DNA of 64,000 bases from Corynebacterium sp. TAE3-ERU12 (GTDB lineage Bacteria; Actinomycetota; Actinomycetes; Mycobacteriales; Mycobacteriaceae): NCBI RefSeq assembly GCF_019209905.1, contig NZ_JAHUTM010000001.1, positions 62,001 to 126,000 of the forward strand, read 5' to 3'. Positions 17,515-27,234 of the stretch are shown in pieces; position 1 is the stretch's first letter; each line of letters starts with the position of its first letter. Below the pieces are notes generated by a model. The model saw only the letters and a list, made by a program, of their open reading frames with translations, searched no databases and was not told the origin of the DNA. A program made the translations under genes and the position numbers.

Positions 17515-17784
17515 TTAGGAGCTGGCGTTGTCGTTGTTGCTCCGGCGGTTTCGGAGCAACAGCACGCCGACGATTGCGGCGGTGATGGCGGTGAGAATTG
17601 CGACTGTGGGGATACCGATATCCCACAAGGTGTCCTGACCATGGTGGAGCGCCTCTGACCAACTGTCGTGGTCGGCAAACCGTGCAGTCAGGACAGGCAC
17701 GACTGATGCGCCAATCAGGTTTCCCGCAGAAAGTGCTGCCCACAGGCGAATCCAGCTAGCCGGCTTAGTTCCGTCGAACGTCAC
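17515..17784 (-). CDS. Small membrane protein of unknown function
   Basis: An 89-residue protein with two hydrophobic segments, around LWAALSAGNLIGASVVPVL and VAILTAITAAIVGVLLL, and a short basic/Asn-rich tail. No family is recognised. I chose the GTG at 17784 because AAGGA lies about ten bases upstream; the ATG at 17868 would place the N-terminus inside a palindromic repeat element. Confidence 0.55.
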   Translation of the reverse strand: MTFDGTKPASWIRLWAALSAGNLIGASVVPVLTARFADHDSWSEALHHGQDTLWDIGIPTVAILTAITAAIVGVLLLRNRRSNNDNASS

Positions 17785-17812
17785 TATCGGTTGGTCCTTC
17801 CTGCCTTCTCGG

Positions 17813-17883
17813 CGCAGATCCGTGCCAATTGTGCAGATCCGTACGGAATTTCGCACGGATCTGCGCAATTGGTACGGGTTTGG
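17813..17883. repeat. Palindromic intergenic element, copy 3
   Basis: GCAGATCCGTGCCAATTGTG on the left pairs imperfectly with GCGCAATTGGTACGGGTTTG on the right around a GGAATTTCG centre. It lies between two minus-strand genes. Confidence 0.85.
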
Positions 17884-17943
17884 CGCGGCGAGCAGCTGCC
17901 GCGGCCAGGGGCCGGACTGCCGGAGGGGCGAGTAGCGCAGCGG

Positions 17944-18705
17944 CTACTGCGAGTAATCGCGCTGGCCGAAAATAGCGGTGCCGACGCGCACCGTCGTCGC
18001 CCCCTCAGCAATGGCCAGCTCGAAATCGCCGGACATACCCATCGACAGCTCCGACAGGTCCACCCCAGCAGGGGCAACGTCGGCAAGCTCATCGCGCAGC
18101 TGGCGCAATTGGGCGAAACACCGCCGCACCGCCGCATCCGTTTCCGCAGTGCCGTCGGTGGGCATCGCCATGGTCATCAAGCCACGGGGGATGAGGTTCG
18201 GAAAGTCCCCACCCGGGCCGAGCTGCGCCACGAAATCGGCCACCGCATCCGGCGCGAAACCAGCCTTCTGGCCCTCGCCTGACGTATTGACCTGCACAAA
18301 CACCTCAAGCGTGCGGTCGGCGTCGGCAAGCTTGCGCTGCACCGCACGGGCCACCTTCGGCCGGTCCAGCGCATGGAATTCGTCCGCGAACTCCACCAGC
18401 TTGCCGGCCTTATTCGTCTGCAGCGGCCCAATCACCGCCCAGCGGGGGCCGGACAACTCAGCGGCCTTCGCGCCGGCCTCCTGCACTCGGTTCTCCGCAA
18501 GCGCGTCGCACCCAGCGTCGGCAAGCACCGGCCAAGCCCCCGAAACGATATCCACATCCCAGGTCTTCGACACCGGCAGCACCCGGACCTCACTCGGAGC
18601 GCGCCCAGCAGCCTCGGCGGCCTCATCCACGCGGCGGCGCACCTGGGCGAAACGGGCGGCAATCGCCTCCGGGCTGTGATCGTGCAGGTCGTGGCTAAGA
18701 GTCAT
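17944..18705 (-). CDS. yggS: YggS/PLPBP-family pyridoxal-phosphate homeostasis protein
   Basis: A 253-residue alanine-racemase-fold protein. The PLP-lysine region VRVLPVSKTWDV lies near residue 45. Family stretches include IGPLQTNKAGKLVE, QVNTSGEGQKAGF, PRGLMTMAM and LSMGMSGDFELAI, giving a phosphate-binding C-terminus. These proteins buffer free PLP and have no known catalysis. It begins nine bases after the upstream lipase stop. Three copies of the 11-mer occur in it, each encoding Leu-Ala-Asp. Confidence 0.93.
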   Translation of the reverse strand: MTLSHDLHDHSPEAIAARFAQVRRRVDEAAEAAGRAPSEVRVLPVSKTWDVDIVSGAWPVLADAGCDALAENRVQEAGAKAAELSGPRWAVIGPLQTNKAGKLVEFADEFHALDRPKVARAVQRKLADADRTLEVFVQVNTSGEGQKAGFAPDAVADFVAQLGPGGDFPNLIPRGLMTMAMPTDGTAETDAAVRRCFAQLRQLRDELADVAPAGVDLSELSMGMSGDFELAIAEGATTVRVGTAIFGQRDYSQ

Positions 18706-18714
18706 GCAGCCAGG

Positions 18715-19758
18715 TTAGCGCTCGCCGCGCAGGCGCTTCACCGTGCCAACCACAGTTGCCGCAATTGTGTCCACCACCACGAAACCAGCCACGCCCACCA
18801 CGGCATTGCGCACCCACCGCGGCACCGCACCAATCGACGGCAACACCGTCGACCGCTCCGGCAACTGCGGCTGGGTGCCCTTCAGCGACGCAATAATCTG
18901 CTGCGCCACCACCGGCGAATACAGCATCGACAGGTGGTCCGGCCACTCGCCTGGGGCTAAGTCCGGGACATGGATATTGGTGACCTGCCGGGACGTGGCC
19001 TGCGGGGCGTCGCGGCGGTAATCGAGGAAGGCGCCGCGCCACGGGGTGGCAATCCAGTCGAATTTGGTGGCCAGATTGACATAGCGCACGCCCTCGACCA
19101 CCTCCGAGGCGCCATTGAGGCCGTCGAATACTTCCGCGCCGGGCACCTGCTGCAGCCCGGCCGGGCCCAGCGCCTTGGTTGCCATCGCAAAAGCGGGGAT
19201 ACCTATTTTTTCTAAGGCGGTTCCGACGGTGGCGACCCCACCGAGGGTCACGCCGTGGTGATTACCACCCAGACTCACAATGGTACGAACCTTATCGGCG
19301 CCGTATTTCTTCGCATACGCCCGACCATGAATCGAGCCCTGGGAATGGCACACCAGATCCACCCGGTCGGCACCAGTGCGCTCCAAAACCTCATTAATAC
19401 GTCGCTCCACTTCCGCAGTCGACGCAGTCAGATCCGCGGTGCCCGCCACCCCCTTATTCTTGCCGACGAAGCAATCCGGATCAGCCCCATAATCAAAGGA
19501 ATAACAGTTAAAACCGGCCTTCTTCAGCTCCGGGGCGAGCATCGCAAAAGTCGAATACGCGCTCATCCAGGTGCCGTGGATAAGCACCACCGGCACATTC
19601 TCCGACCCAGCCGCGTCCGAGACGTCGTCGGCAAGCCCAGCAGGCATCAACCCAGGACTACGCAACTGGCGATAGAACGCCACCGGGAAAAAATTAGTGC
19701 GCGGCCCAGTTGCAGCGGGCGCATTGGCGGCAGTGTGCGAGGCAGTCGTATTCGTCAT
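18715..19758 (-). CDS. Alpha/beta-hydrolase, lipase/triacylglycerol esterase-like
   Basis: A 347-residue hydrolase of the bacterial class 2 lipase type. VVLIHGTWMS forms the oxyanion region, CHSQGSIHGR the nucleophile elbow, and DHLSMLYSPVV near the C-terminus probably supplies the catalytic His. A C-terminal hydrophobic segment (VGVAGFVVVDTIAATVV) may anchor it to the membrane. No classical signal peptide is evident. The ATG at 19758 follows a TAGGCT hexamer by seven bases, suggesting a leaderless transcript shared with yggS. Confidence 0.82.
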   Translation of the reverse strand: MTNTTASHTAANAPAATGPRTNFFPVAFYRQLRSPGLMPAGLADDVSDAAGSENVPVVLIHGTWMSAYSTFAMLAPELKKAGFNCYSFDYGADPDCFVGKNKGVAGTADLTASTAEVERRINEVLERTGADRVDLVCHSQGSIHGRAYAKKYGADKVRTIVSLGGNHHGVTLGGVATVGTALEKIGIPAFAMATKALGPAGLQQVPGAEVFDGLNGASEVVEGVRYVNLATKFDWIATPWRGAFLDYRRDAPQATSRQVTNIHVPDLAPGEWPDHLSMLYSPVVAQQIIASLKGTQPQLPERSTVLPSIGAVPRWVRNAVVGVAGFVVVDTIAATVVGTVKRLRGER

Positions 19759-19862
19759 AAAAACAAGCCTATCCGCTATCGGGCGCCAGCGGGGCCGCAC
19801 AGCACAGGCAGGCACCAGCCACATAAACCAGACTCACACCGATACGCGGTACTATTTTTGCC

Positions 19863-21074
19863 ATGCTTGTCGAACGACTCCAGGCCCTGCCGGTGGCTCG
19901 ACGACGCCAACTGACCTGGCTCGCCGCAGTCATCGCCACCATCGTCGTCGGCGCGCAGCTCTACCGGGCCTGCACCTACTACATGATGGACGTCGAAGTC
20001 TTCCAAGACGCCGGGTGGGCCCTACGCCGTGGCCAAGACCTCTACTCCGAAGATTTCCCCACCCGCTCCGGGTTTCGCTTCATCTACCCGCCATTCGCCG
20101 CGCTGCTGTTCTACCCCACCACCTGGGCCGGGCCGACCACCCTCCAAATCATCTGGACCGCAGCAACCATCGCAGCCGTCTGGGCGATCCTCTGGATGGT
20201 CAGCCGCCGCCTCGCCCTACCCCGGCCCGCACTGGCAGCAACACTGCTGCTCGGGCCCGCTTTCGTGCTCGACCCACTCTGGGAAAACGTCAGCTTCGGC
20301 CAGATCAACGTCTTCCTCGCCGTACTCGTCATCGCCGACGTCCTCGGCTTCATCCCCAAACCCCTACGCGGGCTAGGCATCGGCGTGGCCGCCGGCATTA
20401 AAATCACCCCGGCCGCCTTCGCGCTGCTCTTCCTCGTCCGCGGACAATGGGGCAACGTCGCCCGCTCCTTCGGCTGGTTCCTCGTCACCGTCATCATCGG
20501 CTTCGCCGTGCGCTTCAAAGAATCCATCTACTACTGGACCGACGAATTCTTCGCCGGCAACCGCGGCGGCGCCCCGACCTACGAAGCCAACCAAGCACTA
20601 TCCGGGCTCGTCGCCCGCGGTGGCCTCACCGGCACCGCACTCGAAGTCGTCACACTCACCGGTTTCGTCGCCGGTGCCGTACTCGCCGGTGTGGCGGCCT
20701 GGAGGTTCGAACGCGCCGGGCGCAGCATGCTGGCGCTGATGGTGGTCATCATCGCCGTCTGCGTCACCGGCCCCTACGCAGTCAGCCACCACTGGTCCAT
20801 CGTCTGCGCCGGCCTGCCGCTGCTTCTCACCCTGCGCAATAAGCTCGCCCTCGGGATCGGGGTGGCGTTCTACCTCGCCAATATCATCGCCCCCTACACC
20901 GTCTTCATCGGCCAGCCCGACGGCCGCGCCACCTCGGTCGGCATGTGGCTATGGGGCAATATGCAGGGAATTATGGGCCTGGTGGTGCTATTGGCCCTAG
21001 TGGCTACCGCCCTCATCGGCCGCGTTCCGACGGAGAAACACAACGCCGGCACCACCGCCATCGTGACCGGCTAG
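19863..21074 (+). CDS. GT87-family (DUF2029) polyprenol-phosphate-dependent mannosyltransferase-like protein
   Basis: A 403-residue GT-C-fold membrane protein with about ten spans. The first extracytoplasmic loop contains DVEVFQDAGWALRRGQDLY, with the Asp typical of GT87 enzymes, followed by FRFIYPPFAALLF and FGQINVFLA. In mycolata these enzymes add alpha-1,2-mannose to lipomannan or PIM from polyprenyl-phosphate-mannose; the exact linkage is not predictable. A TACTAT hexamer ends seven bases before the ATG. The end overlaps the convergent hrpB stop by four bases. Confidence 0.85.
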   Translation: MLVERLQALPVARRRQLTWLAAVIATIVVGAQLYRACTYYMMDVEVFQDAGWALRRGQDLYSEDFPTRSGFRFIYPPFAALLFYPTTWAGPTTLQIIWTAATIAAVWAILWMVSRRLALPRPALAATLLLGPAFVLDPLWENVSFGQINVFLAVLVIADVLGFIPKPLRGLGIGVAAGIKITPAAFALLFLVRGQWGNVARSFGWFLVTVIIGFAVRFKESIYYWTDEFFAGNRGGAPTYEANQALSGLVARGGLTGTALEVVTLTGFVAGAVLAGVAAWRFERAGRSMLALMVVIIAVCVTGPYAVSHHWSIVCAGLPLLLTLRNKLALGIGVAFYLANIIAPYTVFIGQPDGRATSVGMWLWGNMQGIMGLVVLLALVATALIGRVPTEKHNAGTTAIVTG

Positions 21075-23584
21075 GTACGCCGGTTCGTCCGCTTCGTCGC
21101 CGGGGCCGACCACGGGTCCTCCGGCCACGGGTGCTTCGGATACCGCCCCCGCATCTCCGCGCGCACCTGGGCATAGGGCCCATCCCAAAATGAACGCAGA
21201 TCACTAGTCACCGCCAGCGGCCGCCGCGCCGGCGACAAAAGGTGCAACACCACCTGCACCCGGCCATCCGCCACCGTCGGGGTATCGGCCAGCCCAAAAC
21301 ACTCCTGCAGCTTGACCTCTAATTTCGGCGGCTCACCGGGGCAATATGTCACCGGTACCCGCGAACCCGACGGCACAGTCAACCGCTGCGGCACCAACTC
21401 GTCAAGCCGCGCCGCCTCCGGCCACGGCAATAAACGCTGCAGCTGATCCACACCAACAGCCCGCGGGGAGGAGCTGCCGCTGCCCGCCAGCAGCACCGCC
21501 GCCTCGTCGGCAAGCGCCGCAGTCGACACATCCGGCCACGGCGCACCCACATACTCATGCAATAACGCCATCCGCGCCCGCAACCGCTCCGCCTCCTCAG
21601 TGAGCACCAGCACGCCCTGGTCGTCGGCAAGCGCCGCCAACACCGCCGCCTCACACTCACTCGCAGACGCCGTGACCGGCTGGGCAGCCAACTCAATCGC
21701 GCCAATCCGACGCACCCGCCGGGCCGTCACCCTGCCCTGGCCCAACACCCCGGAAAAACGCACCTCCCGATCCTCAGTGCATAACGACGCAGCCGCCCAC
21801 TGCGCCAACTCCACCGACGCCGGGGCAGCCGCCCGAATCACCGCGCCCGCCCGGCCACCAGCAGCCCCCGCCGCCCGCGTGACCTCACCAATCGCCAACC
21901 ACTCATGGCCCCGCAACTCCGGCGGGGCCGTCGCCGCAGTGCCCCCAACAGTCAGATAATCACCCGTATCCCGATTCCGACACCGGGCAATCCGGTCCGG
22001 CCACGCCAACGCCGTCACCAGCGCCGACGGGTCAGCCGCAGGAGGGTCCGGCAGGGCAGCAGCCACCGCATGCTGGCCAGCCAGACGCTCCAGCCGCCGC
22101 GCCTCCCGCTTGGCGGACTGACTCAACACCCCCCGCGTCAGATCCCCACTAGGCGAATCAGTCAACACCGCCGTCGCCTCAGCCGCAGCCCGCGCCCCCA
22201 CCACCGGGGCGGCCAGCAACAACGCCCGGCCCGCCCGCGGATACACCGGAAGAGCAGCCAAAATACGACCAAAATCGGTGACGCCACCGTCGGCAAGCGC
22301 CCCCAAACTGCTCAGCGTGCGATGCGCGATCTGCACATGCGCCGGCGGGGGAGCATCAAGCAAACGCAAACCCACACCACCCGGCGTGCCCCACACCGCC
22401 ACATCCAGCATCGCCTGCGTCAGATCCGCCACCGCAATCTCCGGGGCCGGCCACGCATCCAACTGCGGCCACTGCGACTGCGAAATACACCGCACCGCCA
22501 CACCCGGGCCCAGCCGGGCCGCGCGACCTGACCGCTGCTCCGCCGACGACCGCGCACACGAGGTTGTGACCAGGCCCGACATGCCACGCGCCCGGTCCAT
22601 CCGCGGGCCCCGCGCCAAACACGCATCCACCACGCCACGCACATGCGGCACCGTCAGCGAAGACTCAGCAATGGAGGTGGCAACAATAATCCGGCGCCCC
22701 CGACGGCCCCGACCAGCCACAACCCGATCCTGGTCGGCAGGGCCAAGCCGGCCATGCAAAGCCAACACCTCAACCTCGGGACACGACTGCTCCAGCGTGC
22801 CGACGATCCGATCAACCTCACGGACACCAGGGGCGAAAACCAACACATCAGCCTCATCGCCATAGGCAGCGGCGAGCTCGTCGGACAGTTTCGCCGCCTC
22901 AGTGGCGACATGGTCCACAAAGGCATACTCCACCCCGCGCGCACCCAAGGCCGGGCCCGACGGCGGGGCATACCGAATATCCAACTCATGCAGCACCGCC
23001 GGGGCCTCAATAATCGGGGCGTCACCGAGCAACGCGGCGAAACGCGGCGCGTCCACCGTCGCCGACATCGCCACAATCTGCAGGTCCTCGCGGAGATCGC
23101 GTAGATCCCGGACCATCGCCAAGGCGATATCCGTATCCAGCCCGCGCTCATGGACCTCATCGAGCACCACAGCGGCAACCCCGGCCAGTTCAGCGTCGGC
23201 AAGCAACCGACGCACCAATACACCCGGGGTACAAAACTCCACGCGGGTCGCGGCACACGTGCGGGCGTCGCCCCGGACGGTATAGCCGACCTCCCGGCCG
23301 AGCTCAACGTCGGCAAGCTCCGCAAGCCGACGCGCCGCCGCGCGCACCGCCACCCGACGTGGGGCGGTGACCACAACACGGCCGGACACGCCCGCCTGGG
23401 CCAGGCCATTGGCCACAATCGGCGGGACCAGCGTGGTCTTACCCGTACCAGGCGGGGCCTGTACGACAGCACTCGCGCCGACCGTGCCGAGGGCGTGGGC
23501 GAGCTGCTCGGCGGCTGCGGCAAAGGGCAGACCAGCGCCGATGGTGGCGATATCGAAAGGGGCCGTGGCAGCTGGGGCGTTCAT
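21071..23584 (-). CDS. hrpB: ATP-dependent helicase HrpB
   Basis: An 837-residue DEAH-box-type helicase. Walker A APPGTGKTT lies near residue 45, the DEVHERGLDTD box near residue 150, and VAMSATV follows. The C-terminal half (helicase-associated and HrpB-specific regions) includes the conserved late stretch VTYCPGEPPKLEVKLQE. The cellular role in bacteria is unclear. I placed the start at the ATG at 23584, giving the family N-terminus; an upstream ATG at 23680 overlaps the divergent cation transporter. It contains five exact 11-mer copies, the densest gene in the window. Confidence 0.93.
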   Translation of the reverse strand: MNAPAATAPFDIATIGAGLPFAAAAEQLAHALGTVGASAVVQAPPGTGKTTLVPPIVANGLAQAGVSGRVVVTAPRRVAVRAAARRLAELADVELGREVGYTVRGDARTCAATRVEFCTPGVLVRRLLADAELAGVAAVVLDEVHERGLDTDIALAMVRDLRDLREDLQIVAMSATVDAPRFAALLGDAPIIEAPAVLHELDIRYAPPSGPALGARGVEYAFVDHVATEAAKLSDELAAAYGDEADVLVFAPGVREVDRIVGTLEQSCPEVEVLALHGRLGPADQDRVVAGRGRRGRRIIVATSIAESSLTVPHVRGVVDACLARGPRMDRARGMSGLVTTSCARSSAEQRSGRAARLGPGVAVRCISQSQWPQLDAWPAPEIAVADLTQAMLDVAVWGTPGGVGLRLLDAPPPAHVQIAHRTLSSLGALADGGVTDFGRILAALPVYPRAGRALLLAAPVVGARAAAEATAVLTDSPSGDLTRGVLSQSAKREARRLERLAGQHAVAAALPDPPAADPSALVTALAWPDRIARCRNRDTGDYLTVGGTAATAPPELRGHEWLAIGEVTRAAGAAGGRAGAVIRAAAPASVELAQWAAASLCTEDREVRFSGVLGQGRVTARRVRRIGAIELAAQPVTASASECEAAVLAALADDQGVLVLTEEAERLRARMALLHEYVGAPWPDVSTAALADEAAVLLAGSGSSSPRAVGVDQLQRLLPWPEAARLDELVPQRLTVPSGSRVPVTYCPGEPPKLEVKLQECFGLADTPTVADGRVQVVLHLLSPARRPLAVTSDLRSFWDGPYAQVRAEMRGRYPKHPWPEDPWSAPATKRTNRRT

Positions 23585-23674
23585 AGGTAGTAAGGATGCC
23601 AGGAGGAGGTAGCGGGCGTGCGGGGGCTGTGCGCACCCTAGACAGAATATGCACGTCCGCGTATATTCACACAA

Positions 23675-24568
23675 ATGCATATAGTGCAGCGATTTGCGTG
23701 GCTCTCCGTAGCCATGGCACTAGTTAACATCGGCCTCAAAACCACCGCCTGGTACATCACCGGGTCCGTCGGCCTGCTTTCCGACGCCGCCGAAGGCTCC
23801 GTCAACCTCGTCGCCGCACTCCTGGCCGTCTACGTCCTCCGCGTCACCCACACCCCCGCCGACGACGACCACGAATTCGGCCACTCCAAGGCCGAATACT
23901 TCTCCTCCGGCATCGAAGGCGCGATGATCCTCGCCGCCGCCGGCTTCATCATCTACTCCGCAGTACACCGCATCTTCAACCCCGCACCCGTCGAAGCCAT
24001 CGGCCTTGGCCTGGCAATATCCCTCCTCGCCGCCATCGCCAACGCCGCAACCGGACTCACCCTCATCCGCGCCGGGCGCAAACACCGCTCCATCACCCTC
24101 GCCGCCGACGGCAAACACCTCATGACCGACGTATGGACCTCCGTCGGCGTCGCCATCGGCGTATGTCTCGTGTGGCTGACCGGATGGCTCTGGCTCGACC
24201 CAGTAATCGCTATCGCCGTCGCACTGAACATCCTCTTCGCCGGATGGCAACTGGGGCGCGAAGCCGTCGACGGACTCATGGACAAAGCCATGGAAGGCGA
24301 CGACCGCGCCGACGTCGACCGCATCATCGAGCGCTACCGGAATATCCGCAACGGAGTCGACATCCACGAAGTGCGCACCCGCGTAGCCGGGCGACGCGAA
24401 TTCATCGAATTCCACTTCCTCGTCCCCGGCTACTGGGACATCGTCCGCGGCCACGACCTGCTCACCGAACTCGAAGACGAGCTGCGCGAACGTTTTCCCG
24501 GCGTCCACATCTCCTCACACCTCGAGCCCATCGAAGACGAGCGCGCCTACGGCGACGTTGACCTGTAG
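23675..24568 (+). CDS. Cation diffusion facilitator (zinc/iron/manganese efflux)
   Basis: A 297-residue CDF transporter. An N-terminal membrane domain of about six spans holds the metal-site aspartates in SDAAEGSVNL and the signature DDDHEFGHSKAEYFSSG. A cytoplasmic C-terminal domain of about 95 residues (VDIHEVRTRVAGRREFIEFH) forms the ferredoxin-like regulatory fold. It exports divalent cations by proton antiport; the metal is not predictable. A TATATT -10 hexamer ends seven bases before the ATG, predicting a leaderless message. Confidence 0.92.
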   Translation: MHIVQRFAWLSVAMALVNIGLKTTAWYITGSVGLLSDAAEGSVNLVAALLAVYVLRVTHTPADDDHEFGHSKAEYFSSGIEGAMILAAAGFIIYSAVHRIFNPAPVEAIGLGLAISLLAAIANAATGLTLIRAGRKHRSITLAADGKHLMTDVWTSVGVAIGVCLVWLTGWLWLDPVIAIAVALNILFAGWQLGREAVDGLMDKAMEGDDRADVDRIIERYRNIRNGVDIHEVRTRVAGRREFIEFHFLVPGYWDIVRGHDLLTELEDELRERFPGVHISSHLEPIEDERAYGDVDL

Positions 24569-24645
24569 CTGGCTGGGGGAGGGGGCGCGGGCGTGGGCGC
24601 GGGTAGGCGCGGGTCCTCGTGCCGGTGCCGGGCGCCCCTCTCGTC

Positions 24646-24715
24646 GCAGATCCGTACCAATTGCGCAAACCCGTACGGAATTTCGCACGGATCTGCGCAA
24701 TTGGTACGGGTTTGC
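24646..24715. repeat. Palindromic intergenic element, copy 4 (best-preserved)
   Basis: The two halves are near-perfect complements: GCAGATCCGTACCAATTGCG on the left, GCGCAATTGGTACGGGTTTG on the right, around CGGAATTTCG. It sits between two convergent genes. The flanks are G/C-rich simple-sequence DNA. Confidence 0.9.
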
Positions 24716-24779
24716 CGTCGGACACGCTTCCGGCCGGCGGCGGCGTCGGCGGCGGCGCCCCCAGCCGCCGAAGGACGCC

Positions 24780-25088
24780 TTATTTGCCGCGCCGAATAAA
24801 ACGCACCAAGAAAACCACCGCAGCAATCAGCGCAATCAGCACTGCCAGCAACGCCACACTCAACAAACCCACGGTCAACCAATCGCCGTCCGCGATGGCC
24901 TCGAACAGGGGATTACGCGACAGTTCGACGCAGCCCCGCTCCTCAATAACCTGGTTGCCATCAACGAACTGGACAATATGGCCATCCTCACAGGTGCCGG
25001 TGGTCTCGAAGAAATTGTCCCGCCACTGCTCGTCGGAATTCGGCGGCACAGTCACCGTCGTAGTGGGAATCGACTCGGTATTGCTCAT
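24780..25088 (-). CDS. Small membrane-anchored protein of unknown function
   Basis: A 102-residue protein. An N-terminal polar part contains a Cys pair (TCEDGH, RGCVELS) that could form a disulfide. It is followed by one strongly hydrophobic segment (LLSVALLAVLIALIAAVVFLV) and a basic tail RFIRRGK, which suggests an N-out, C-in single-pass topology. The ATG at 25088 is preceded by AAGGGG. No family is recognised. It is divergent from ogt. Confidence 0.6.
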   Translation of the reverse strand: MSNTESIPTTTVTVPPNSDEQWRDNFFETTGTCEDGHIVQFVDGNQVIEERGCVELSRNPLFEAIADGDWLTVGLLSVALLAVLIALIAAVVFLVRFIRRGK

Positions 25089-25162
25089 ATGGATACCCCT
25101 TATATCGATATTGCGTGATACGAACATAAACCGCCCCCCCCACCACCACAACACCGAACACG

Positions 25163-25708
25163 ATGAACGAACCCAGCGACGACACCCGCACCCGCACCTG
25201 CACCCGCGTGCTGCCCCTTCATAGCAGCCCAGGCGGACACCTCCTCATCAGCGCAACAGCCGCGGGGCTGACCAGTATCGACTTTCACCGCCCCACCGCC
25301 GGCGCCCATAACGTCGGCAAGCAACCAGCAGACACCCACCCAGCCACCGAGCACCTCGACGCGGCAGTCACCCAAATCCAGGAATACCTCGCCGGGCAGC
25401 GCCGCGACTTCGACCTAGTGCTCGACGTGCCCGCACTGCGCGGCGAGAGTTTCCGGGCGCGGGCGCTGCGGGCCATGCGGGCAATCCCATTCGGTGAGAC
25501 GCGGACCTACGCCGAACTCGCTGCGCTGGCCGGTTCGGCGCGGGCGCACCGGGCGGCGGGGACGAGCTGCGCGACCAACCCGGTCCCGCTGGTGGTGCCG
25601 TGTCACCGGATCGTTCCGGCCAGTGGTGGTCTGGGGAGGTACGGGCCGGGCGCGGACTACAAAAAATGGTTATTGGAACATGAAATTTCTATCCGGATGG
25701 ACAGTTAA
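25163..25708 (+). CDS. ogt: Methylated-DNA--protein-cysteine methyltransferase
   Basis: A 181-residue repair protein that transfers the alkyl group from O6-alkylguanine to its own Cys. The catalytic VPCHRIVPASGGLGRY motif lies near residue 150, and RAMRAIPFGETRTYAELAAL is the DNA-binding helix-turn-helix. The N-terminal domain is poorly conserved, as usual. An 11-mer at 25312-25322 encodes NVGKQ in its linker. Ogt and the hemolysin III gene are separated by 26 bases. Confidence 0.94.
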   Translation: MNEPSDDTRTRTCTRVLPLHSSPGGHLLISATAAGLTSIDFHRPTAGAHNVGKQPADTHPATEHLDAAVTQIQEYLAGQRRDFDLVLDVPALRGESFRARALRAMRAIPFGETRTYAELAALAGSARAHRAAGTSCATNPVPLVVPCHRIVPASGGLGRYGPGADYKKWLLEHEISIRMDS

Positions 25709-25734
25709 CCTACGCAACCGTAGGATGATGGAAT

Positions 25735-26433
25735 ATGACACCCGAGACCGCGGACACCCATAACCCCCGCGTCCCCTTCGACCGGGGGCCACGACCGCTA
25801 CTGCGCGGCTGGCTACACGTCGGCGCCAGCATCGCCGCACTTATCGCAGGCATCGCCCTCATCTTCTTCGCCGTCCGCACCGGCAACAAAGAACTCGCCA
25901 TCGCCACCATCGTCTACGTCGGCTGCTTCACCGGCGCCATGGGCGTCAGCGGCTTCTACCACCGCTGGCCATTCCGCCACGAAGCCACCGTGCAAGCCTG
26001 GCGTCGCGCCGACCACGCCATGATCGCCGTATTCATCGCCGGCACCTACGGGCCCGTCGTCGTCGGCTGCCTCGCGCCCGATATCGCCACCCAACTGCTC
26101 ATCGCCTGCTGGGCATCCGCCCTGGCCGCCGTTTTCATCAACATCGTGTGGATCAACCACCCGCGCTGGCTCGCCGTACTCATCTACCTTTTCCTCGGCT
26201 GGCTCGTGCTGTGGCAAATCCCCGAACTCTGGCTCGGCGCCGGCCCCACCGTCGTCCTGCTGCTCGCCGCCGGCGGTGTCGTCTACTCCTTCGGCGCGCT
26301 TGTGTACGGCTTCAAGTGGCCCAACCCGTCGCCGCGCTGGTTCGGATTCCACGAGGTCTTCCACGCCGCTACCGTCGTCGCCGCCATTTTGCATCACATC
26401 GCGATCTGGATTGTCGTACTCAATCTGCAATAA
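25735..26433 (+). CDS. Hemolysin III (PAQR/TrhA) family membrane protein
   Basis: A 232-residue seven-span protein. Family motifs are SGFYHRWPF after the second span, RRADHAMIAVFIAGTYGPV, and a late HEVFHAATVVAAILHHIAIW whose histidines would bind metal. The family is linked to membrane lipid homeostasis; haemolytic activity should not be assumed. A TAGGAT hexamer ends eight bases before the ATG and overlaps a CTACG/CGTAG inverted repeat. Confidence 0.9.
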   Translation: MTPETADTHNPRVPFDRGPRPLLRGWLHVGASIAALIAGIALIFFAVRTGNKELAIATIVYVGCFTGAMGVSGFYHRWPFRHEATVQAWRRADHAMIAVFIAGTYGPVVVGCLAPDIATQLLIACWASALAAVFINIVWINHPRWLAVLIYLFLGWLVLWQIPELWLGAGPTVVLLLAAGGVVYSFGALVYGFKWPNPSPRWFGFHEVFHAATVVAAILHHIAIWIVVLNLQ

Positions 26434-26490
26434 CGCCCCGCCAGCAGGCGATTGTGACGGCACCGGCCCGCTGCGTCTACGGTGAGCGCC

Positions 26491-27159
26491 ATGACCACCA
26501 ACAGCACCCAGTCCATCGACCACGCCGAACAGCTCGTCCGCGCCCGCCGCGCCACCCGCGTCTACCAACCAGGTGAGCTTGCCGACGCTGACGTGCGCCG
26601 TTACCTCGAGCTCGTCATGGAGGCGCCCAGCAGCTTCAATATCCAGGACCGCAGCGTCGTGGTGGTTCGCGACCCCGACGTGCGCGCCGCCCTGACCGAA
26701 GCCGCCAACGGGCAGCAGCAGGTGGCCAATGCGCCGCTGCTGCTCGCGTTTATCGCCGAGCCCAACGGCTGGCACGACACCCTCAGCGACCTGACCGTGG
26801 CCAACCTTGAATCCGGTTACTGGGATGATGCCGCCGCCACCGAACGCAACCGCATCATCACCGCTTTCCAAAATAAGCGTGCCGACGCTGGCCTCTCCCG
26901 CGAATTCGCCCTGCGTAATGCCATGATCGCCGCCAGCTACGGCATGATGCTCGCCCCGGCCTTCGGGTGGGCGTCCTCGCCGATGACCGGGTTCGACGCC
27001 GATCAGGCTGCCGAGGTGCTCGGGCTTTCCGACGGCGCGTTCGTCGCGTTGCTGCTTGCTGTCGGGGAGCCGGCGGAGTCGCCGGACAATCCCGGTCGCT
27101 TCCCGCTGGCCCGGCGGGTGTACGTGGACCAGTGGCAGGGCGCGGGGTACGGGGAGTAG
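26491..27159 (+). CDS. Nitroreductase-family flavoprotein
   Basis: A 222-residue FMN-binding nitroreductase-fold protein. The N-terminal RARRATRVYQPGE and MEAPSSFNIQDRSVVVV are the phosphate- and isoalloxazine-binding regions, and the C-terminus has VALLLAVGEPAESP. It probably reduces quinones or nitro compounds with NAD(P)H. I prefer the ATG at 26491 over the GTG at 26482 because the latter falls inside a TACGGT hexamer placed as a -10 box of a leaderless transcript. Confidence 0.88.
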   Translation: MTTNSTQSIDHAEQLVRARRATRVYQPGELADADVRRYLELVMEAPSSFNIQDRSVVVVRDPDVRAALTEAANGQQQVANAPLLLAFIAEPNGWHDTLSDLTVANLESGYWDDAAATERNRIITAFQNKRADAGLSREFALRNAMIAASYGMMLAPAFGWASSPMTGFDADQAAEVLGLSDGAFVALLLAVGEPAESPDNPGRFPLARRVYVDQWQGAGYGE

Positions 27160-27191
27160 GCGCTGCGGGCTGCGTGGCTGGGCGCTTGGAC

Positions 27192-27231
27192 GCGCCTGGG
27201 TGCGCCTGGGTGCGCCCGGGTGCGCCTGGAC
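27192..27231. repeat. Tandem repeat, 10 bp x 4
   Basis: Four consecutive near-identical units of GCGCCTGGGT directly precede palindromic element copy 5. Confidence 0.85.
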
Positions 27232-27234
27232 GCC